The notes under the pieces: generated by a model
What the model saw: only the letters and a program-made list of their open reading frames with translations
Told to the model about the DNA's origin: nothing
Databases searched by the model: none
Origin: Reinekea sp. G2M2-21
Lineage (GTDB): Bacteria; Pseudomonadota; Gammaproteobacteria; Pseudomonadales; Natronospirillaceae
Direction: 5' to 3'
DNA length: 64,000 bases
NCBI RefSeq assembly: GCF_015687175.1
Contig: NZ_JADPQG010000002.1
Location: forward strand, 744,001-808,000
Translations under genes and position numbers: made by a program
Shown here: piece by piece, positions 37,386-47,404 of the stretch
Numbering within the stretch: the first letter of the stretch is position 1
Layout of the letters: every line of letters begins with the position of its first letter

Positions 37386-38909
37386 ATGAAAACAAGCAAA
37401 AGCCTGATCCGTCAGTCCCATTTCCTGGGCACCAAAATCCGTAACCTGCGCAAACGCAGCAATCTCACCATGGAAGACCTGTCCGCCCGCTGTGTGCGAG
37501 TAGACCCGGAATCTGCACCGTCGGTATCCTATCTATCGATGATTGAACGCGGTAAACGGGTACCGAGCGTGGACATGCTTGAAGTCATTGCTGCGGTGTT
37601 TCAGAAAGATGTTGAGTGGTTTCTGGACGATGAACCACAGAGTGAGGCCATTGCCCCGGTAAAAAGTGACAGTAAGGGTGGCATTCTGGGCATGCCTTTA
37701 GAGCCGAGCTTTTTGTTTTCCAACGATATTCTGCAAATCGCCATACCGGAGTTGTTGTCACAAGCTGGGGTGTCAGGTCGACAGTTCGCGCAGTTGCTGA
37801 TTCGAGCGTATCAGGAACATCACCAGAACCATTTCCCTGATCTGGAGCGAGCGGCGGAAGATGTGGGTAAAAAACGAATGCCGCTGACGGTTGATGACTT
37901 GCTGATGTTGGTGAAGCAGCAAGGTTTGGGCATTCAGTGGATTAAACAGCCGCCCAAAGGGGTCATTGATGAGTTGGGGGTTTATTCCAAAAACATCATT
38001 TCATCGTTTCTGGAAGATGGGACCCTCTACCTCAATGAAGTACTGAAAGATTTTCCAACCCGGCTGAAATACGAGTTGGCCGTGCATATAGGTCATTGCG
38101 TGCTGCACAGTCGCGATGGCTACCAAACCGTGAAGGCCGTTGGTGGCAGTCACGGTGGTAAGTTCAATAAGGCAGGTGATATCAACACCGCCTCCGGCTC
38201 GGTGAACGCCAAAAACATTCTCCGGGCCTGGCGGTCTTTTGAATCCAGTTTTTTTGCCGGTGCGCTGCTGTGTCCCCGTGTCCCGTTCCGCCAGTTGCTG
38301 GACCGCAGCGGTTATGAAATTTCGGTGCATAAACAGGTACAGGTTTCCGCTTCTGTCGCCATGCGCCGGATGACTGCCGTGTCACCCTATTCTCATTGGC
38401 ATTATTTCGATGCCTATTCACCCGGTAAACTGAAGGCGGTGTATCGTGGCAACGGGATTCCGCTACCGTGGGGTAATATGCGAGCCATTGAAGACCCGTG
38501 CCCGCAATGGGCGGTGTTTAGAAAAATCAATGAGCCCTCTACCGAGTCGAGTGCGCAGATCTCTATTTTGGATGTGAACGGCCAGCCCAGGTTGTATTGT
38601 TGTGAATCCGTGAAGGTGAAAGACATGGCCGGTAACGACCATGTGCTGACGGCGGGTATCGACCTGATCCCAGCGTTGGAAACTCAGGGTCGGAATGCGC
38701 TGGACATTGCCCACTCGCTGAAGGATGCCTGTGTTCGCAAAGGCGGTGTGGCAAACATACCAAAATCTGTCAAAACCGAGTTGGCCAGTGTCGCGAAAAT
38801 TCTGAATATCAACTGGATAGAGCGCGGTATTGAGTCGCCAGCTCAGCTGATCTGTTCGCACAGCAGCGGTTGCCCGCGCGATCCGGATTGCTATAAACGC
38901 TGTAAGTAA
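37386..38909 (+). CDS. XRE-family regulator with DUF3612 (short-chain fatty acid / glyoxylate-type)
   Basis: A 507-residue protein. HTH_3 at about residues 12-68 (LGTKIRNLRKRSNLTMEDLSARC ... SYLSMIERGKRVPSVDML, each in part). The central and C-terminal parts match DUF3612 proteins, a relative of the ScfR group (RamB, MccR) that controls glyoxylate, methylcitrate and acetate pathways. LAVHIGHCVLH looks like a decayed HExxH of the IrrE-like domain. The C-terminus carries a Cys cluster (CSHSSGCPRDPDCYKRC). In Vibrio relatives such genes neighbour isocitrate lyase/malate synthase, which agrees with the malate-synthase-like gene opposite. No Shine-Dalgarno is seen, so the message may be nearly leaderless. 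Confidence 0.85.
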   Translation: MKTSKSLIRQSHFLGTKIRNLRKRSNLTMEDLSARCVRVDPESAPSVSYLSMIERGKRVPSVDMLEVIAAVFQKDVEWFLDDEPQSEAIAPVKSDSKGGILGMPLEPSFLFSNDILQIAIPELLSQAGVSGRQFAQLLIRAYQEHHQNHFPDLERAAEDVGKKRMPLTVDDLLMLVKQQGLGIQWIKQPPKGVIDELGVYSKNIISSFLEDGTLYLNEVLKDFPTRLKYELAVHIGHCVLHSRDGYQTVKAVGGSHGGKFNKAGDINTASGSVNAKNILRAWRSFESSFFAGALLCPRVPFRQLLDRSGYEISVHKQVQVSASVAMRRMTAVSPYSHWHYFDAYSPGKLKAVYRGNGIPLPWGNMRAIEDPCPQWAVFRKINEPSTESSAQISILDVNGQPRLYCCESVKVKDMAGNDHVLTAGIDLIPALETQGRNALDIAHSLKDACVRKGGVANIPKSVKTELASVAKILNINWIERGIESPAQLICSHSSGCPRDPDCYKRCK

Positions 38910-38939
38910 ACGGGCGCTTTCGTGCCCGTTTACTGCTGG

Positions 38940-40202
38940 TTATTGGCAGTCTGCCGGTAACGTGCCGTAGTAATTTTCGCCGTAGCAGGTCCAGTAGAGA
39001 TTGTCATCGTCATCAAAAAAAGCTTCGGTGACGAGGTATTGGCCATCGCCTTCCGAGTCTGAGCCTAACCAGACGCCGATGACGCCATTCTCATAAATAT
39101 CCATTTCCAACGCCCCGTCTTCACTGTACAGCGTGTCGTTTGCAAAGCCCAGGTCGGTAAACGAGACCGGCCATTGGTTGTTGGTCAGCACATAGGTTTC
39201 AAACTCACTGTGCACACTGCGGGCAAACGCATAGGCTGCCTCGGTGTCCACGTCATCATTGAAATCTAAATAATCAAAGGCAGAAACGACGTCTGTGGCT
39301 CGCTCGGTATACTCCTGATACGCCGGAATCGCGACCGCTGCCAGAATACCAATGATGGCAACCAACATGATTAACCCGAGTATGCCGCCACCGGCGCCCA
39401 ACCCAATACGAGGGATAAACAAGCTCAAAACCCAGGCAAACCAATGTCGTCGTGGGTGTGACAGTGACTCCCCTCGTTTGAAGGCGATCGCGCTGGCCAT
39501 ACGCTTAGTCAACCATGGGTAGTCGGACGTCAGTTCGTTAAAGGACATCCAGAAGCTCGTCGAGTCTTTAATTTGAGCCATGTACGCTGTGGCATTGAGC
39601 GATTTTGCGCGGGAATTTCCGGCCGCAATGACAGACAACGCTTTGATGATGTTGTTTTCACTGTTGGTACAATGCGCGCCGTAGCGGTCACAAGTGTATT
39701 CTTCCGCGCGTCGGTAGGCAGCGCCCAGCCATGGCAAGATGAGCGCCGGGGCCAGGAAAAAATGCCATTTCAAATGCCCTCGGTGAATATGACCGAGCTC
39801 GTGTCCGATGTAAAAATCGATGGCATCCGGGGTATCTTCCAAAGCATCAACCACGTCCGAAAACAGCACGACGAAATGCCGGCTGAGGAATTTAGTGGCC
39901 AGGGCGTTAAACATGTCGGTGCGTAAAATATAAGCCTCTGGAACGTTGCTCAGGCCGATATGATTGCAGGCAGTGAGCAGTTTCTGGTGCAGGTCCGGGA
40001 ACTGCTCCGGCGTGATTTTAACGCCCGTTCCTTTCAGGTAAGAGATAAACGCCGAATGGGCGAACAGAAACGCGATCCAGCCAATGAGCAAATAGATTAA
40101 CAGCACACCGAAGGTTACTACGGTGAGAGCCAGCCAAAACAGACCGGCGATGATCGCTGCAATGGTAAAAAGTGTTTTTTCGTTCTTGTACGACAAGTCC
40201 AT
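38940..40202 (-). CDS. M48 metallopeptidase fused to a type IV pilin-like domain
   Basis: A 420-residue membrane protein from ATG 40202 (AAGGA upstream; a frame to 40298 is not supported). Two membrane segments at about 10-50, then an M48 zinc peptidase: HELGH at 134-138 and the third ligand in EEYTCDRYG near 168. Residues about 272-298 ([20 protein letters not shown]) are a typical pilin hydrophobic helix lacking the GFTLIE cleavage site, followed by a globular part with the pilin-like phrase [16 protein letters not shown]. The fusion places a pilin-like domain at the end of a Htp X-like protease. Function is unknown; active-site residues look intact. Confidence 0.85.
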   Translation of the reverse strand: MDLSYKNEKTLFTIAAIIAGLFWLALTVVTFGVLLIYLLIGWIAFLFAHSAFISYLKGTGVKITPEQFPDLHQKLLTACNHIGLSNVPEAYILRTDMFNALATKFLSRHFVVLFSDVVDALEDTPDAIDFYIGHELGHIHRGHLKWHFFLAPALILPWLGAAYRRAEEYTCDRYGAHCTNSENNIIKALSVIAAGNSRAKSLNATAYMAQIKDSTSFWMSFNELTSDYPWLTKRMASAIAFKRGESLSHPRRHWFAWVLSLFIPRIGLGAGGGILGLIMLVAIIGILAAVAIPAYQEYTERATDVVSAFDYLDFNDDVDTEAAYAFARSVHSEFETYVLTNNQWPVSFTDLGFANDTLYSEDGALEMDIYENGVIGVWLGSDSEGDGQYLVTEAFFDDDDNLYWTCYGENYYGTLPADCQ

Positions 40203-40314
40203 TTTCGTTCCTTTGAATTTATGGGCTCGCCAAGGTAAAGCTGTGTATGAAAAATTGCAACTCACGCTGTCCTTCGCCACAATCGGGGCGGTTAACAATC
40301 ATCAGGAACAGACA

Positions 40315-40812
40315 ATGGAACGATTTTTTGAACGCCTTATGTATGCCTCGCGCTGGATTATGGCCCCGATATACTTAGGTCTCAGTCTGGTGCTTTTTGC
40401 GCTGGGTATTAAATTCTTTCAGGAAGTCATTCACTTAGTGCCAATCATTTTCAGCATGAAAGAAGTGGACCTGATTTTGGTGACATTAACCTTGATTGAC
40501 CTCGCTCTGGTTGGCGGTTTGATCGTGATGGTCATGTTCTCCGGTTATGAGAACTTTGTATCTAAATTGGACATCGATGAAGGGGATGAAAAACTGAGCT
40601 GGCTTGGTCAGCTGGACGCCAATAGTCTGAAAAACAAAGTCGCCGCATCGATCGTCGCCATCTCGTCAATCCACTTGTTGAAGGTATTCATGAATGTGGA
40701 AAAAATCGACGATGACTACAAAATCATGTGGTATGTTTTGATTCACTTGACCTTTGTTTTGTCCGCGTTCGTAATGGGCTATCTGGACAAAATCACCAAA
40801 AAACCAGTATGA
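40315..40812 (+). CDS. YqhA/UPF0114 family membrane protein (TIGR00645)
   Basis: A 165-residue protein with four membrane segments. [32 protein letters not shown] and [10 protein letters not shown] are diagnostic of the UPF0114 family. Function is unknown. ATG 40315 follows CAGGAACAG; a longer frame from 40123 covers the peptidase promoter. Divergent from the peptidase-pilin gene. Confidence 0.93.
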   Translation: MERFFERLMYASRWIMAPIYLGLSLVLFALGIKFFQEVIHLVPIIFSMKEVDLILVTLTLIDLALVGGLIVMVMFSGYENFVSKLDIDEGDEKLSWLGQLDANSLKNKVAASIVAISSIHLLKVFMNVEKIDDDYKIMWYVLIHLTFVLSAFVMGYLDKITKKPV

Positions 40813-40837
40813 CGGACGCTGCTGTCAAACTAATATG

Positions 40838-40857
40838 GCCCCGTTTTTATGCGGGGC
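40838..40857 (+). terminator. Weak hairpin after yqhA
   Basis: GCCCCG / CGGGGC, 6-bp stem with loop TTTTTATG. The T run is inside the loop, not after the stem, so termination strength is uncertain. Confidence 0.35.
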
Positions 40858-40917
40858 GTTTACTTCAGCTGGCTCTATTTATTACCGATGAACAGCCTAT
40901 GGAATGGAAGATATCAT

Positions 40918-41661
40918 TTAATACAGATGAATCTCGCGTACCTGCGTATTGGAGTACCGTAAATAGACTTCTTCTAAGTGTTCCGCTTTCAGGTAGTCAT
41001 AGGAAGTGTTGTTAAACGAGAGCTGTAAATCGCAGCCTTTCAACTGGCTATCATAATCCACACCTTCGTCACCGCTCGGGTCGATGATTTCTTCTAGATT
41101 AAACTGCGTAGTGTTTACCAGCATTTTATCGATCGCCCAGCTTTGCAACGCACTTTCCTGCCCACAGGTTAAATCAATCGATTTAAAACGGACGGAGTCA
41201 TCCAGCGGGGTAATGGTCAGGTCAAATGTCAGTTGGTCTGTTGTTAATCCGAGATCAAAGGCTTCAGATTCAACGGTGACAGGCTGAGGTAATTCGATAA
41301 AAACCCGATCATCGTCGTATTTTTTCCGTTTGAAATAAAACTCCAGATACTGAACCGTCGAGCGGTCAAGAGTGAGACTGTGTAGTTCACTTTCTGAGTG
41401 CTGATCGGCCAGTAAAACTGAATCTGCACCGTCTCGGTAAGATACATATAGCTTGTCTTTGCCACCGAAGAACAGTGTTGTCGGCATACCAGCCCAGCTC
41501 TCGGAATAGGTGAGTAGTTTTGTATCCAATCGGAGGTCTGCATCATCGGCAGAAATGTCGATATCCAATATCAGTTCGTCGGTAGCAAACTCGTCAGATT
41601 TAGCGCAGCTCACCAACGTGGTGACAGCGAGTAATGCGCCTAACAGGTAAAATCGATTCAT
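40918..41661 (-). CDS. Hypothetical lipoprotein
   Basis: A 247-residue protein with a lipoprotein signal (LVSC, Cys19) and an acidic, beta-rich body (DELILDIDISADDADLRLDT in part; SLTLDRSTVQYLEFYF). Two later cysteines (LTCGQES, KGCDLQL) may pair. No family is recognised. It is a single gene upstream of udk on the same strand order; the 225-bp gap to udk contains only a small GCCGTC / GACGGC hairpin at 41829-41844. Confidence 0.72.
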   Translation of the reverse strand: MNRFYLLGALLAVTTLVSCAKSDEFATDELILDIDISADDADLRLDTKLLTYSESWAGMPTTLFFGGKDKLYVSYRDGADSVLLADQHSESELHSLTLDRSTVQYLEFYFKRKKYDDDRVFIELPQPVTVESEAFDLGLTTDQLTFDLTITPLDDSVRFKSIDLTCGQESALQSWAIDKMLVNTTQFNLEEIIDPSGDEGVDYDSQLKGCDLQLSFNNTSYDYLKAEHLEEVYLRYSNTQVREIHLY

Positions 41662-41886
41662 ATTTCGTCCCTTCTTTCGTTCCTTAGAATGGTTATTGTT
41701 TACTGCATGCGTATCACAATAATGTTCTCGGTATTATTTTTCAACTAATAAAGTATCAATTTATAATTTTGTGGGCACAATTCGAGAGCGGTTGCGTGAC
41801 AGGACCATCGGAGGACTAAGGGTGATTAGCCGTCCTAAGACGGCGCAATGAATCGTGAATTAAATATCGAGTAGAGGGGGGTTGCA

Positions 41887-42519
41887 CTATTCCAGCATCT
41901 GCTTGATGCGGGCTTTCAGCATTTCGATAACAACGCGGTTTTTGCCGCCCCGTGGGACGATAATATCGGCATATTGTTTGGAGGGCTGCACAAACTCCAT
42001 GAACATAGGGCGTACCGTGCGCTTGTATTGCTCGATCACAGAGTCCACGGTACGACCGCGTTCTTCAATGTCACGTTTCAGGCGCCGGAGCAGACAAATG
42101 TCAAGATCGGTGTCCATAAAGACCTTGGCATCGAGTCTTTTTCGGATAATTTTGTCATTGAGCAACAAAATTCCTTCCACGATGACCACTCGCGACGGTA
42201 AATGGGTCGTAGTCTGCTCGGAGCGATTATGAATTTTGTAGTCGTAAACAGGCACTTCTACAGCTTCTTGCCTGGCCAGTGCGTCCAGATGCGCAATTAA
42301 CAGGTCGTGATCAAACGCATTGGGGTGGTCGTAGTTGATCTGTTCGCGTTCTTCAAAGCTGAGGTCATGCCGAGCTTTGTAATAGCTGTCTTCTTTGATG
42401 ATGGAAATCGCCCCTTCACCCAGCTCATACTGCAGTTCATGATGGATTGTCTGTGCCAATAAGCTTTTTCCGGATGCCGAGGCACCGGCAATACCAATGA
42501 AGATGGAAGGTGAATTCAT
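41887..42519 (-). CDS. udk: Uridine kinase
   Basis: A 210-residue pyrimidine-salvage kinase making UMP and CMP. P-loop GASASGKS near residues 11-18, EDSYYKARHDLSFEER, NYDHPNAFDHDLL, VVIVEGILLL and RLKRDIEERGRT are all family signatures, and the length is that of E. coli Udk. Divergent from pgk. Confidence 0.96.
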   Translation of the reverse strand: MNSPSIFIGIAGASASGKSLLAQTIHHELQYELGEGAISIIKEDSYYKARHDLSFEEREQINYDHPNAFDHDLLIAHLDALARQEAVEVPVYDYKIHNRSEQTTTHLPSRVVIVEGILLLNDKIIRKRLDAKVFMDTDLDICLLRRLKRDIEERGRTVDSVIEQYKRTVRPMFMEFVQPSKQYADIIVPRGGKNRVVIEMLKARIKQMLE

Positions 42520-42702
42520 GCGTGTTCCGTATAGTGCAATGCAGGTTTTTCACCGGCGCAACAACGCAAAACAGGGGCGAAATGGCGGTGTGAGGCGGTT
42601 AAACGCTGCGAACGTAAGATAAGTTCCGGGAATTTTAGATGGTTCTGAAGCATTTGTCGCCCATTCGTGGGCAGGTGCTTCGGTGATGCGGGTCAACTAT
42701 TT

Positions 42703-42717
42703 TGTAATAAAACTACA
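42703..42717. promoter_or_regulatory. HexR box upstream of pgk
   Basis: TGTAATAAAACTACA fits the HexR consensus TGTARTnnnAYTACA at every defined position. It lies just upstream of the putative pgk promoter, 82 bp before the start codon. HexR is the KDPG-sensing regulator of central sugar metabolism in gammaproteobacteria. Confidence 0.75.
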
Positions 42718-42723
42718 TTTCGG

Positions 42724-42752
42724 GTGATAAACGGCCAGCATGTGTCTACAAT
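42724..42752 (+). promoter_or_regulatory. Putative pgk promoter
   Basis: GTGATA, 17-bp spacer, TACAAT. The -10 is good, the -35 weak (4 of 6), as expected for a promoter that needs an activator or tolerates HexR nearby. Confidence 0.45.
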
Positions 42753-42798
42753 ACGCGACCTAAGAATAAATCTTTTAGTCAATGTTTAAGGAACTGCC

Positions 42799-43962
42799 AT
42801 GTCTGTGATCAAAATGTCTGATCTGGATCTCGCCGGTAAGCGAGTTCTGATTCGTCAAGACCTCAACGTACCTTTGAATGACGCGGGTGAAGTCACGTCG
42901 GACAAGCGTATTAAAGCTTCGCTGCCCAGTATTGAGCTGGCATTGGAAAAAGGTGCGAAGGTGATGATCATGTCTCACCTGGGGCGTCCAACTGAAGGTG
43001 AATATGAAGAAAAGTATTCCCTGGCTCCAGTCGCAGCCTACATGGGTAAACTGCTCGGGCGCGACATACCTTTGATCAAAGATTGGGTAGAGGGTGTTGA
43101 AACCGATGCCGACGTGGTGATTCTGGAAAACGTTCGCTTTAATAAAGGCGAAAAGAAAAACGAAGACGACTTGTCTAAAAAAATGGCCGCTCTGTGTGAT
43201 GTCTACGTGATGGACGCGTTTGGTACTGCGCACCGGGCACAGGCATCGACACATGGTGTGGCCAAGTTCGCGCCTATCGCTTGCGCCGGTCCCTTATTAG
43301 CTGGAGAACTCGACGCATTAGGTAAGGCAATGGACAACCCGGCGCGACCTATGGTGGCGATCGTCGGTGGGTCTAAAGTCTCAACCAAGCTGACTGTTTT
43401 GGAAAGCCTGTCAAAAGTATGTGACCAACTGATCGTCGGTGGCGGTATTTCCAACACCTTCGTAGCAGCGCGTGGTTACAATGTGGGTAAGTCACTGTAT
43501 GAAAAAGACCTGATTCCTCAGGCTCAGAAGCTGATGGCAGAACTGGATATTCCGGAAGCCGTCGACGTGCGTACAGCGCCTGAATTTTCAGCAACGGCAG
43601 AAGCGACCATTAAACCGGTTGACCAGGTTACGGATGACGAAGAAATTCTCGACTTGGGACCGGAAACAGAGAAGGTTTACGCGGAAGTTATTAAGAATGC
43701 AAAAACCATTTTGTGGAATGGTCCTGCAGGCGTATTTGAATTTGATAACTTCGACAAAGGCACTCGTGCGATTGCCGAAGCCATTGCTGCGAGCGACGCG
43801 TTTTCTGTTGTCGGTGGTGGTGACTGTATCGCAGCTATCCAGAAGTTCGATATGGAAGACAAGTTCTCTTACATTTCCACGGGTGGCGGTGCTTTCCTTG
43901 AGTTTGTTGAAGGTAAGAAACTGCCCGCGGTTGAAATTCTTGAAGAACGCGCCAAGCAGTAA
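42799..43962 (+). CDS. pgk: Phosphoglycerate kinase
   Basis: A 387-residue glycolytic enzyme transferring phosphate between 1,3-bisphosphoglycerate and [25 protein letters not shown], the substrate-binding [22 protein letters not shown] and [10 protein letters not shown] are intact. ATG 42799 follows AAGGAAC. It is followed by fba, a common pairing; a G/C-rich hairpin in the gap may set the ratio of the two. A HexR box lies upstream. Confidence 0.97.
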   Translation: MSVIKMSDLDLAGKRVLIRQDLNVPLNDAGEVTSDKRIKASLPSIELALEKGAKVMIMSHLGRPTEGEYEEKYSLAPVAAYMGKLLGRDIPLIKDWVEGVETDADVVILENVRFNKGEKKNEDDLSKKMAALCDVYVMDAFGTAHRAQASTHGVAKFAPIACAGPLLAGELDALGKAMDNPARPMVAIVGGSKVSTKLTVLESLSKVCDQLIVGGGISNTFVAARGYNVGKSLYEKDLIPQAQKLMAELDIPEAVDVRTAPEFSATAEATIKPVDQVTDDEEILDLGPETEKVYAEVIKNAKTILWNGPAGVFEFDNFDKGTRAIAEAIAASDAFSVVGGGDCIAAIQKFDMEDKFSYISTGGGAFLEFVEGKKLPAVEILEERAKQ

Positions 43963-43973
43963 AATCAGACAGG

Positions 43974-43991
43974 CCCCGGCGACTGCCGGGG
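43974..43991 (+). other. Hairpin between pgk and fba
   Basis: CCCCGGC / GCCGGGG with loop GACT, followed only by TTCGTTGTT. Likely partial termination or 3 prime end protection. Confidence 0.45.
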
Positions 43992-44078
43992 TTCGTTGTT
44001 GTTAAAATATGAAATTGTCCGTTGTGCTTGTCCGTTGCGGGTGCAACCTAATGTACTTAATCTTGAAAGGGTAAACCC

Positions 44079-45155
44079 ATGACTAAGATTCTTGATGTTG
44101 TAAAGCCAGGCGTCGTTGCTGGCGAAGACTTACAAAAGATTTTTGAAATCGCCAAAGCCGAAAAATTTGCGTTGCCAGCGGTAAACGTTGTCAACTCAGA
44201 CTCCATCAACGCGGTAATGGAAGCGGCTGCCAAGGTCAATTCACCGGTTATCATTCAGTTCTCTAACGGCGGCGCAGCTTTCTTCGCAGGTAAGGGGCTG
44301 AAAGGCGAAGGTCAGGAAAACCAGATTAAAGGCGCTGTTGCTGGTGCTAAATATGTTCACGCACTGGCTGAAAGCTATGGTATCCCGGTCATTCTGCACA
44401 CTGACCACGCAGCAAAAAAACTGTTGCCATGGATCGACGGTCTGTTGGATGCGGGTGAAAAGCACTTTGCTGAAACCGGCAAGCCTTTATTCTCGTCTCA
44501 CATGCTGGACCTGTCAGAAGAGCCTCTGGAAGAGAACCTGGAAATCTGTGCTGAATATCTGAAGCGCATGGACAAGATGGGTATGACCATTGAAATCGAA
44601 CTGGGTATCACCGGTGGTGAAGAAGATGGCGTTGATAACAGCGATGTTGACCAGGCCGATCTGTACACCAAGCCAGAAGAAGTGGCGCGTGCCTATGAAG
44701 TATTGAGCGCGGTTTCGCCTCGTTTCACGATTGCGGCTTCTTTCGGTAACGTTCACGGCGTATATAAGCCAGGTAACGTGAAACTGAAGCCAACTATTTT
44801 GCGTGATTCACAAGCGTACTGTGCGGACAAGTTCGGTTTGGCTGACAATGGCCTGACTTTTGTTTTCCATGGTGGCTCCGGTTCATCTGCTGCTGAAATC
44901 GAAGAGTCTATTTCTTACGGTGTGGTGAAAATGAACATCGATACCGATACTCAGTGGGCAACCTGGAATGGCGTTCGTGAATACGAAGCGAAAAACCATG
45001 ACTACCTGCAGGGTCAGATTGGAAACCCAGAAGGTCCAGATTCGCCTAACAAGAAGTACTACGACCCACGTGTTTGGTTACGTGCTGCGCAAACTGGCAT
45101 GGTGACTCGTTTAGAGCAGGCGTTTACTGAGTTGAATGCCCTGAACCGAAACTAA
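44079..45155 (+). CDS. fbaA: Fructose-bisphosphate aldolase, class II
   Basis: A 358-residue zinc aldolase of class IIA, nearly the same length as E. coli FbaA. ILHTDHAAKKLLPWIDGLLD (zinc His and catalytic Asp), ELGITGGEEDGVDNS, SFGNVHGVYKPGN and VFHGGSGS are all present. It cleaves fructose-1,6-bisphosphate to the two triose phosphates. ATG 44079 follows GAAAGGG. Followed by a strong terminator. Confidence 0.97.
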   Translation: MTKILDVVKPGVVAGEDLQKIFEIAKAEKFALPAVNVVNSDSINAVMEAAAKVNSPVIIQFSNGGAAFFAGKGLKGEGQENQIKGAVAGAKYVHALAESYGIPVILHTDHAAKKLLPWIDGLLDAGEKHFAETGKPLFSSHMLDLSEEPLEENLEICAEYLKRMDKMGMTIEIELGITGGEEDGVDNSDVDQADLYTKPEEVARAYEVLSAVSPRFTIAASFGNVHGVYKPGNVKLKPTILRDSQAYCADKFGLADNGLTFVFHGGSGSSAAEIEESISYGVVKMNIDTDTQWATWNGVREYEAKNHDYLQGQIGNPEGPDSPNKKYYDPRVWLRAAQTGMVTRLEQAFTELNALNRN

Positions 45156-45173
45156 GTTTTGGTCAATCTGAAG

Positions 45174-45198
45174 AACCGAGCTTTGGCTCGGTTTTTTT
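45174..45198 (+). terminator. Terminator after fba
   Basis: AACCGAGC / GCTCGGTT stem, loop TTTG, T7 run. Confidence 0.92.
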
Positions 45199-45395
45199 AT
45201 GCCCGCATGTTCCCTTTTGCGCATAAGACGGCAGACGTCAAAGGGGTGGAACCGGACCGACGTGTTCGATACATGCTGTTGATGATTAGCTTGTATTGCC
45301 CTCAGCAGGCACTACAATGAGGGGCAGTTGTATTCAAAATGAACCGTTGTTCGTTGGGCCTGAGCGGTAGAGGCACGAAAGGAGTGGATCAGTTA

Positions 45396-47054
45396 ATGAC
45401 CTTGAAGCCGAAGCACCCAGTTCTGGTTGCTCTAATCTGCTGTCTGGCGTTGAGTAACGTTGCGCAAACTCAATCCCTGCCACGGAACGTGCTCGTCATT
45501 AACTCTTACCACCAAGCGCTTCCCTGGACGCACGCATTTAATGAAAGGCTGATTCTCAGTGCGCAACTGGACTCGGAACATCAATGGCAGCTGTACTTTG
45601 AAAATCTGGATGCGACACGCATAGGTGGCCTGACAGACGTTCAGTTCAGCAACCTGTTACGGACTAAATATGCGCACATCGAACTTGATGCCGTGATTGG
45701 GGAGTCTGCGCCAGCAGCCACCTACGTTGAAAGACAAAAGCATGCATTTAACTGGCCTGTTCGGGTTCAGTTCAATAGTGTGCTGGAGTCAGATGATGCT
45801 CATGCGCTGTATTTTGGCAACAACGATTCTTACTATGTCGATAAAACATTAGATATGATGTTGGCGCAAAGCCCGGCAACTCAGAGCCTGTACTTAATTG
45901 AAGCCGGTGGACCACCTGAACGTGAACTTATTGATCTGGTGTCCGATTACCTGTCCCATTACCCATCGATTCGCTTGGTGATTGAGCGAGAATTTACGAT
46001 ACCGGAATTGTTGCAACGAGTTGCGGACTATTCTGCAGACAGCCTGGTCTTGTATGGCGCTGTTTTTAAAGACAGGGAAGGCAAAGCGCAAATCCCCCGT
46101 GACGTATTAAAAGAGGTCGCCGCTGTGTCACCGGTGCCGGTTTATGGTTTGTATTCGACATTTCTCGATACAGGCATGGTCGGAGGGCACCTGTCCGATC
46201 CTGAAGTAACCGCAGAAAGTTCGTTGCAGGCCATCAGAGACTATGTCGATACAGGCCGATTCCGCAAGGTGTATCCGGCAACGCAAAGTATTCTGGATGT
46301 GACGGTGGCCAACAAGTTTCACTTACCCTTGTCTGTAGATGGCATGAATCCGGTTTTACGTAACGACAGAGATCCATGGTTACAACGGAACGTAGAACAC
46401 ATTTCCTGGATCATTCTGATTCTCAGTTCAACCACAATGTTGAGTGTTTTCTGGGCGGCTCGAGTACGGGTTATCAATGCAAAACTCAGCATTTCGCATC
46501 AAAAGTTGCACGTTGCCAAGCAACAGCTGATTGAGAAAAATAAATATCTGAAACAACAGTCAATGAAGGATCCCTTGACAGGGTTATTTAACCGGCGAGC
46601 TTTTTTACCCAAATTGGAAGAAGCCATGGCCGAGTTTCAACGCTATGGAAACAAATCGACCATCATGCTGATAGATCTGGATGACTTTAAACAGATTAAC
46701 GATCAATACGGGCATAATATTGGCGATACCTTACTGAAATCATTTTCCTATCTGTTGCAAGCGCAATCCCGTCGTTCGGATATCATAGCTCGATGGGGCG
46801 GCGAGGAATTTCTGATTTTGGCCAAAGGCATAGGTGAACAGGAAGCCTATCTGTATCTGGACAATATTCGTCAACGAGTACAGGCCGCTCAAGAAATCGA
46901 TGGCCGTGTTATTTCGTTCAGCGCCGGCATCTGCGAAATCGCCGATCATAGCACTGTCGAATTGCTGATTGCAGAAGCGGATGCGGCTATGTATCGCGCA
47001 AAGAACAGTGGCAAGAACTGCACGGTTATTGCTACAGCCAACCAACTTTTTTAA
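45396..47054 (+). CDS. Membrane diguanylate cyclase with ABC-substrate-binding-like periplasmic sensor
   Basis: About 552 residues from ATG 45396, which gives a clean signal peptide (VLVALICCLALSNVAQ); an upstream ATG at 45339 is possible. Residues about 30-325 resemble the ABC_sub_bind (PF04392-like) periplasmic domain: NVLVINSYHQALPWTHAFNE is its hallmark. A membrane segment lies at about 353-373, then a short coiled coil and a GGDEF domain: DPLTGLFNRRAF, DLDDFKQINDQYGH, GGEEF, with I-site RRSD five residues before. It should make c-di-GMP in response to a periplasmic ligand, identity unknown. Confidence 0.9.
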   Translation: MTLKPKHPVLVALICCLALSNVAQTQSLPRNVLVINSYHQALPWTHAFNERLILSAQLDSEHQWQLYFENLDATRIGGLTDVQFSNLLRTKYAHIELDAVIGESAPAATYVERQKHAFNWPVRVQFNSVLESDDAHALYFGNNDSYYVDKTLDMMLAQSPATQSLYLIEAGGPPERELIDLVSDYLSHYPSIRLVIEREFTIPELLQRVADYSADSLVLYGAVFKDREGKAQIPRDVLKEVAAVSPVPVYGLYSTFLDTGMVGGHLSDPEVTAESSLQAIRDYVDTGRFRKVYPATQSILDVTVANKFHLPLSVDGMNPVLRNDRDPWLQRNVEHISWIILILSSTTMLSVFWAARVRVINAKLSISHQKLHVAKQQLIEKNKYLKQQSMKDPLTGLFNRRAFLPKLEEAMAEFQRYGNKSTIMLIDLDDFKQINDQYGHNIGDTLLKSFSYLLQAQSRRSDIIARWGGEEFLILAKGIGEQEAYLYLDNIRQRVQAAQEIDGRVISFSAGICEIADHSTVELLIAEADAAMYRAKNSGKNCTVIATANQLF

Positions 47055-47087
47055 CCAACCCGTGGACCGTAGGTCCGGAGAGTTTCA

Positions 47088-47270
47088 ATGCGCGGTATTC
47101 TTCTGGTTCTGATTTTATTAGGTATGTTTTATTTTTTAGTATTGAAAAAGGAGGACATTGAGCGGCTGGACCTGGAAAAGGCAACTAACCAGGTTGAGCA
47201 AGTGGAAGAGGATGTAACACGGGCGCTGGATGAAGCACAGCAAAAGCTTAACGATGCCTTAGACGAATAA
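47088..47270 (+). CDS. Small single-span membrane protein
   Basis: A 60-residue protein with one N-terminal hydrophobic segment (residues 3-18, GILLVLILLGMFYFLV) and an acidic coiled-coil tail (EKATNQVEQVEEDVTRALDE). RBS GGAGAG lies 9 bp before ATG. It follows the GGDEF gene by 33 bp and may be co-transcribed. No family is recognised. Confidence 0.65.
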   Translation: MRGILLVLILLGMFYFLVLKKEDIERLDLEKATNQVEQVEEDVTRALDEAQQKLNDALDE

Positions 47271-47404
47271 ATCACCGGATGACAACAAACACCGCGTAAA
47301 AGACAGCTTTGTGTCTTCCTGCGGCATTAATGCGAGTGTGCAGTTGAATCTTAACGCTAACCTCGATACTTTCTCCACCTACAATAATAATTCCGAGTCT
47401 CTCC

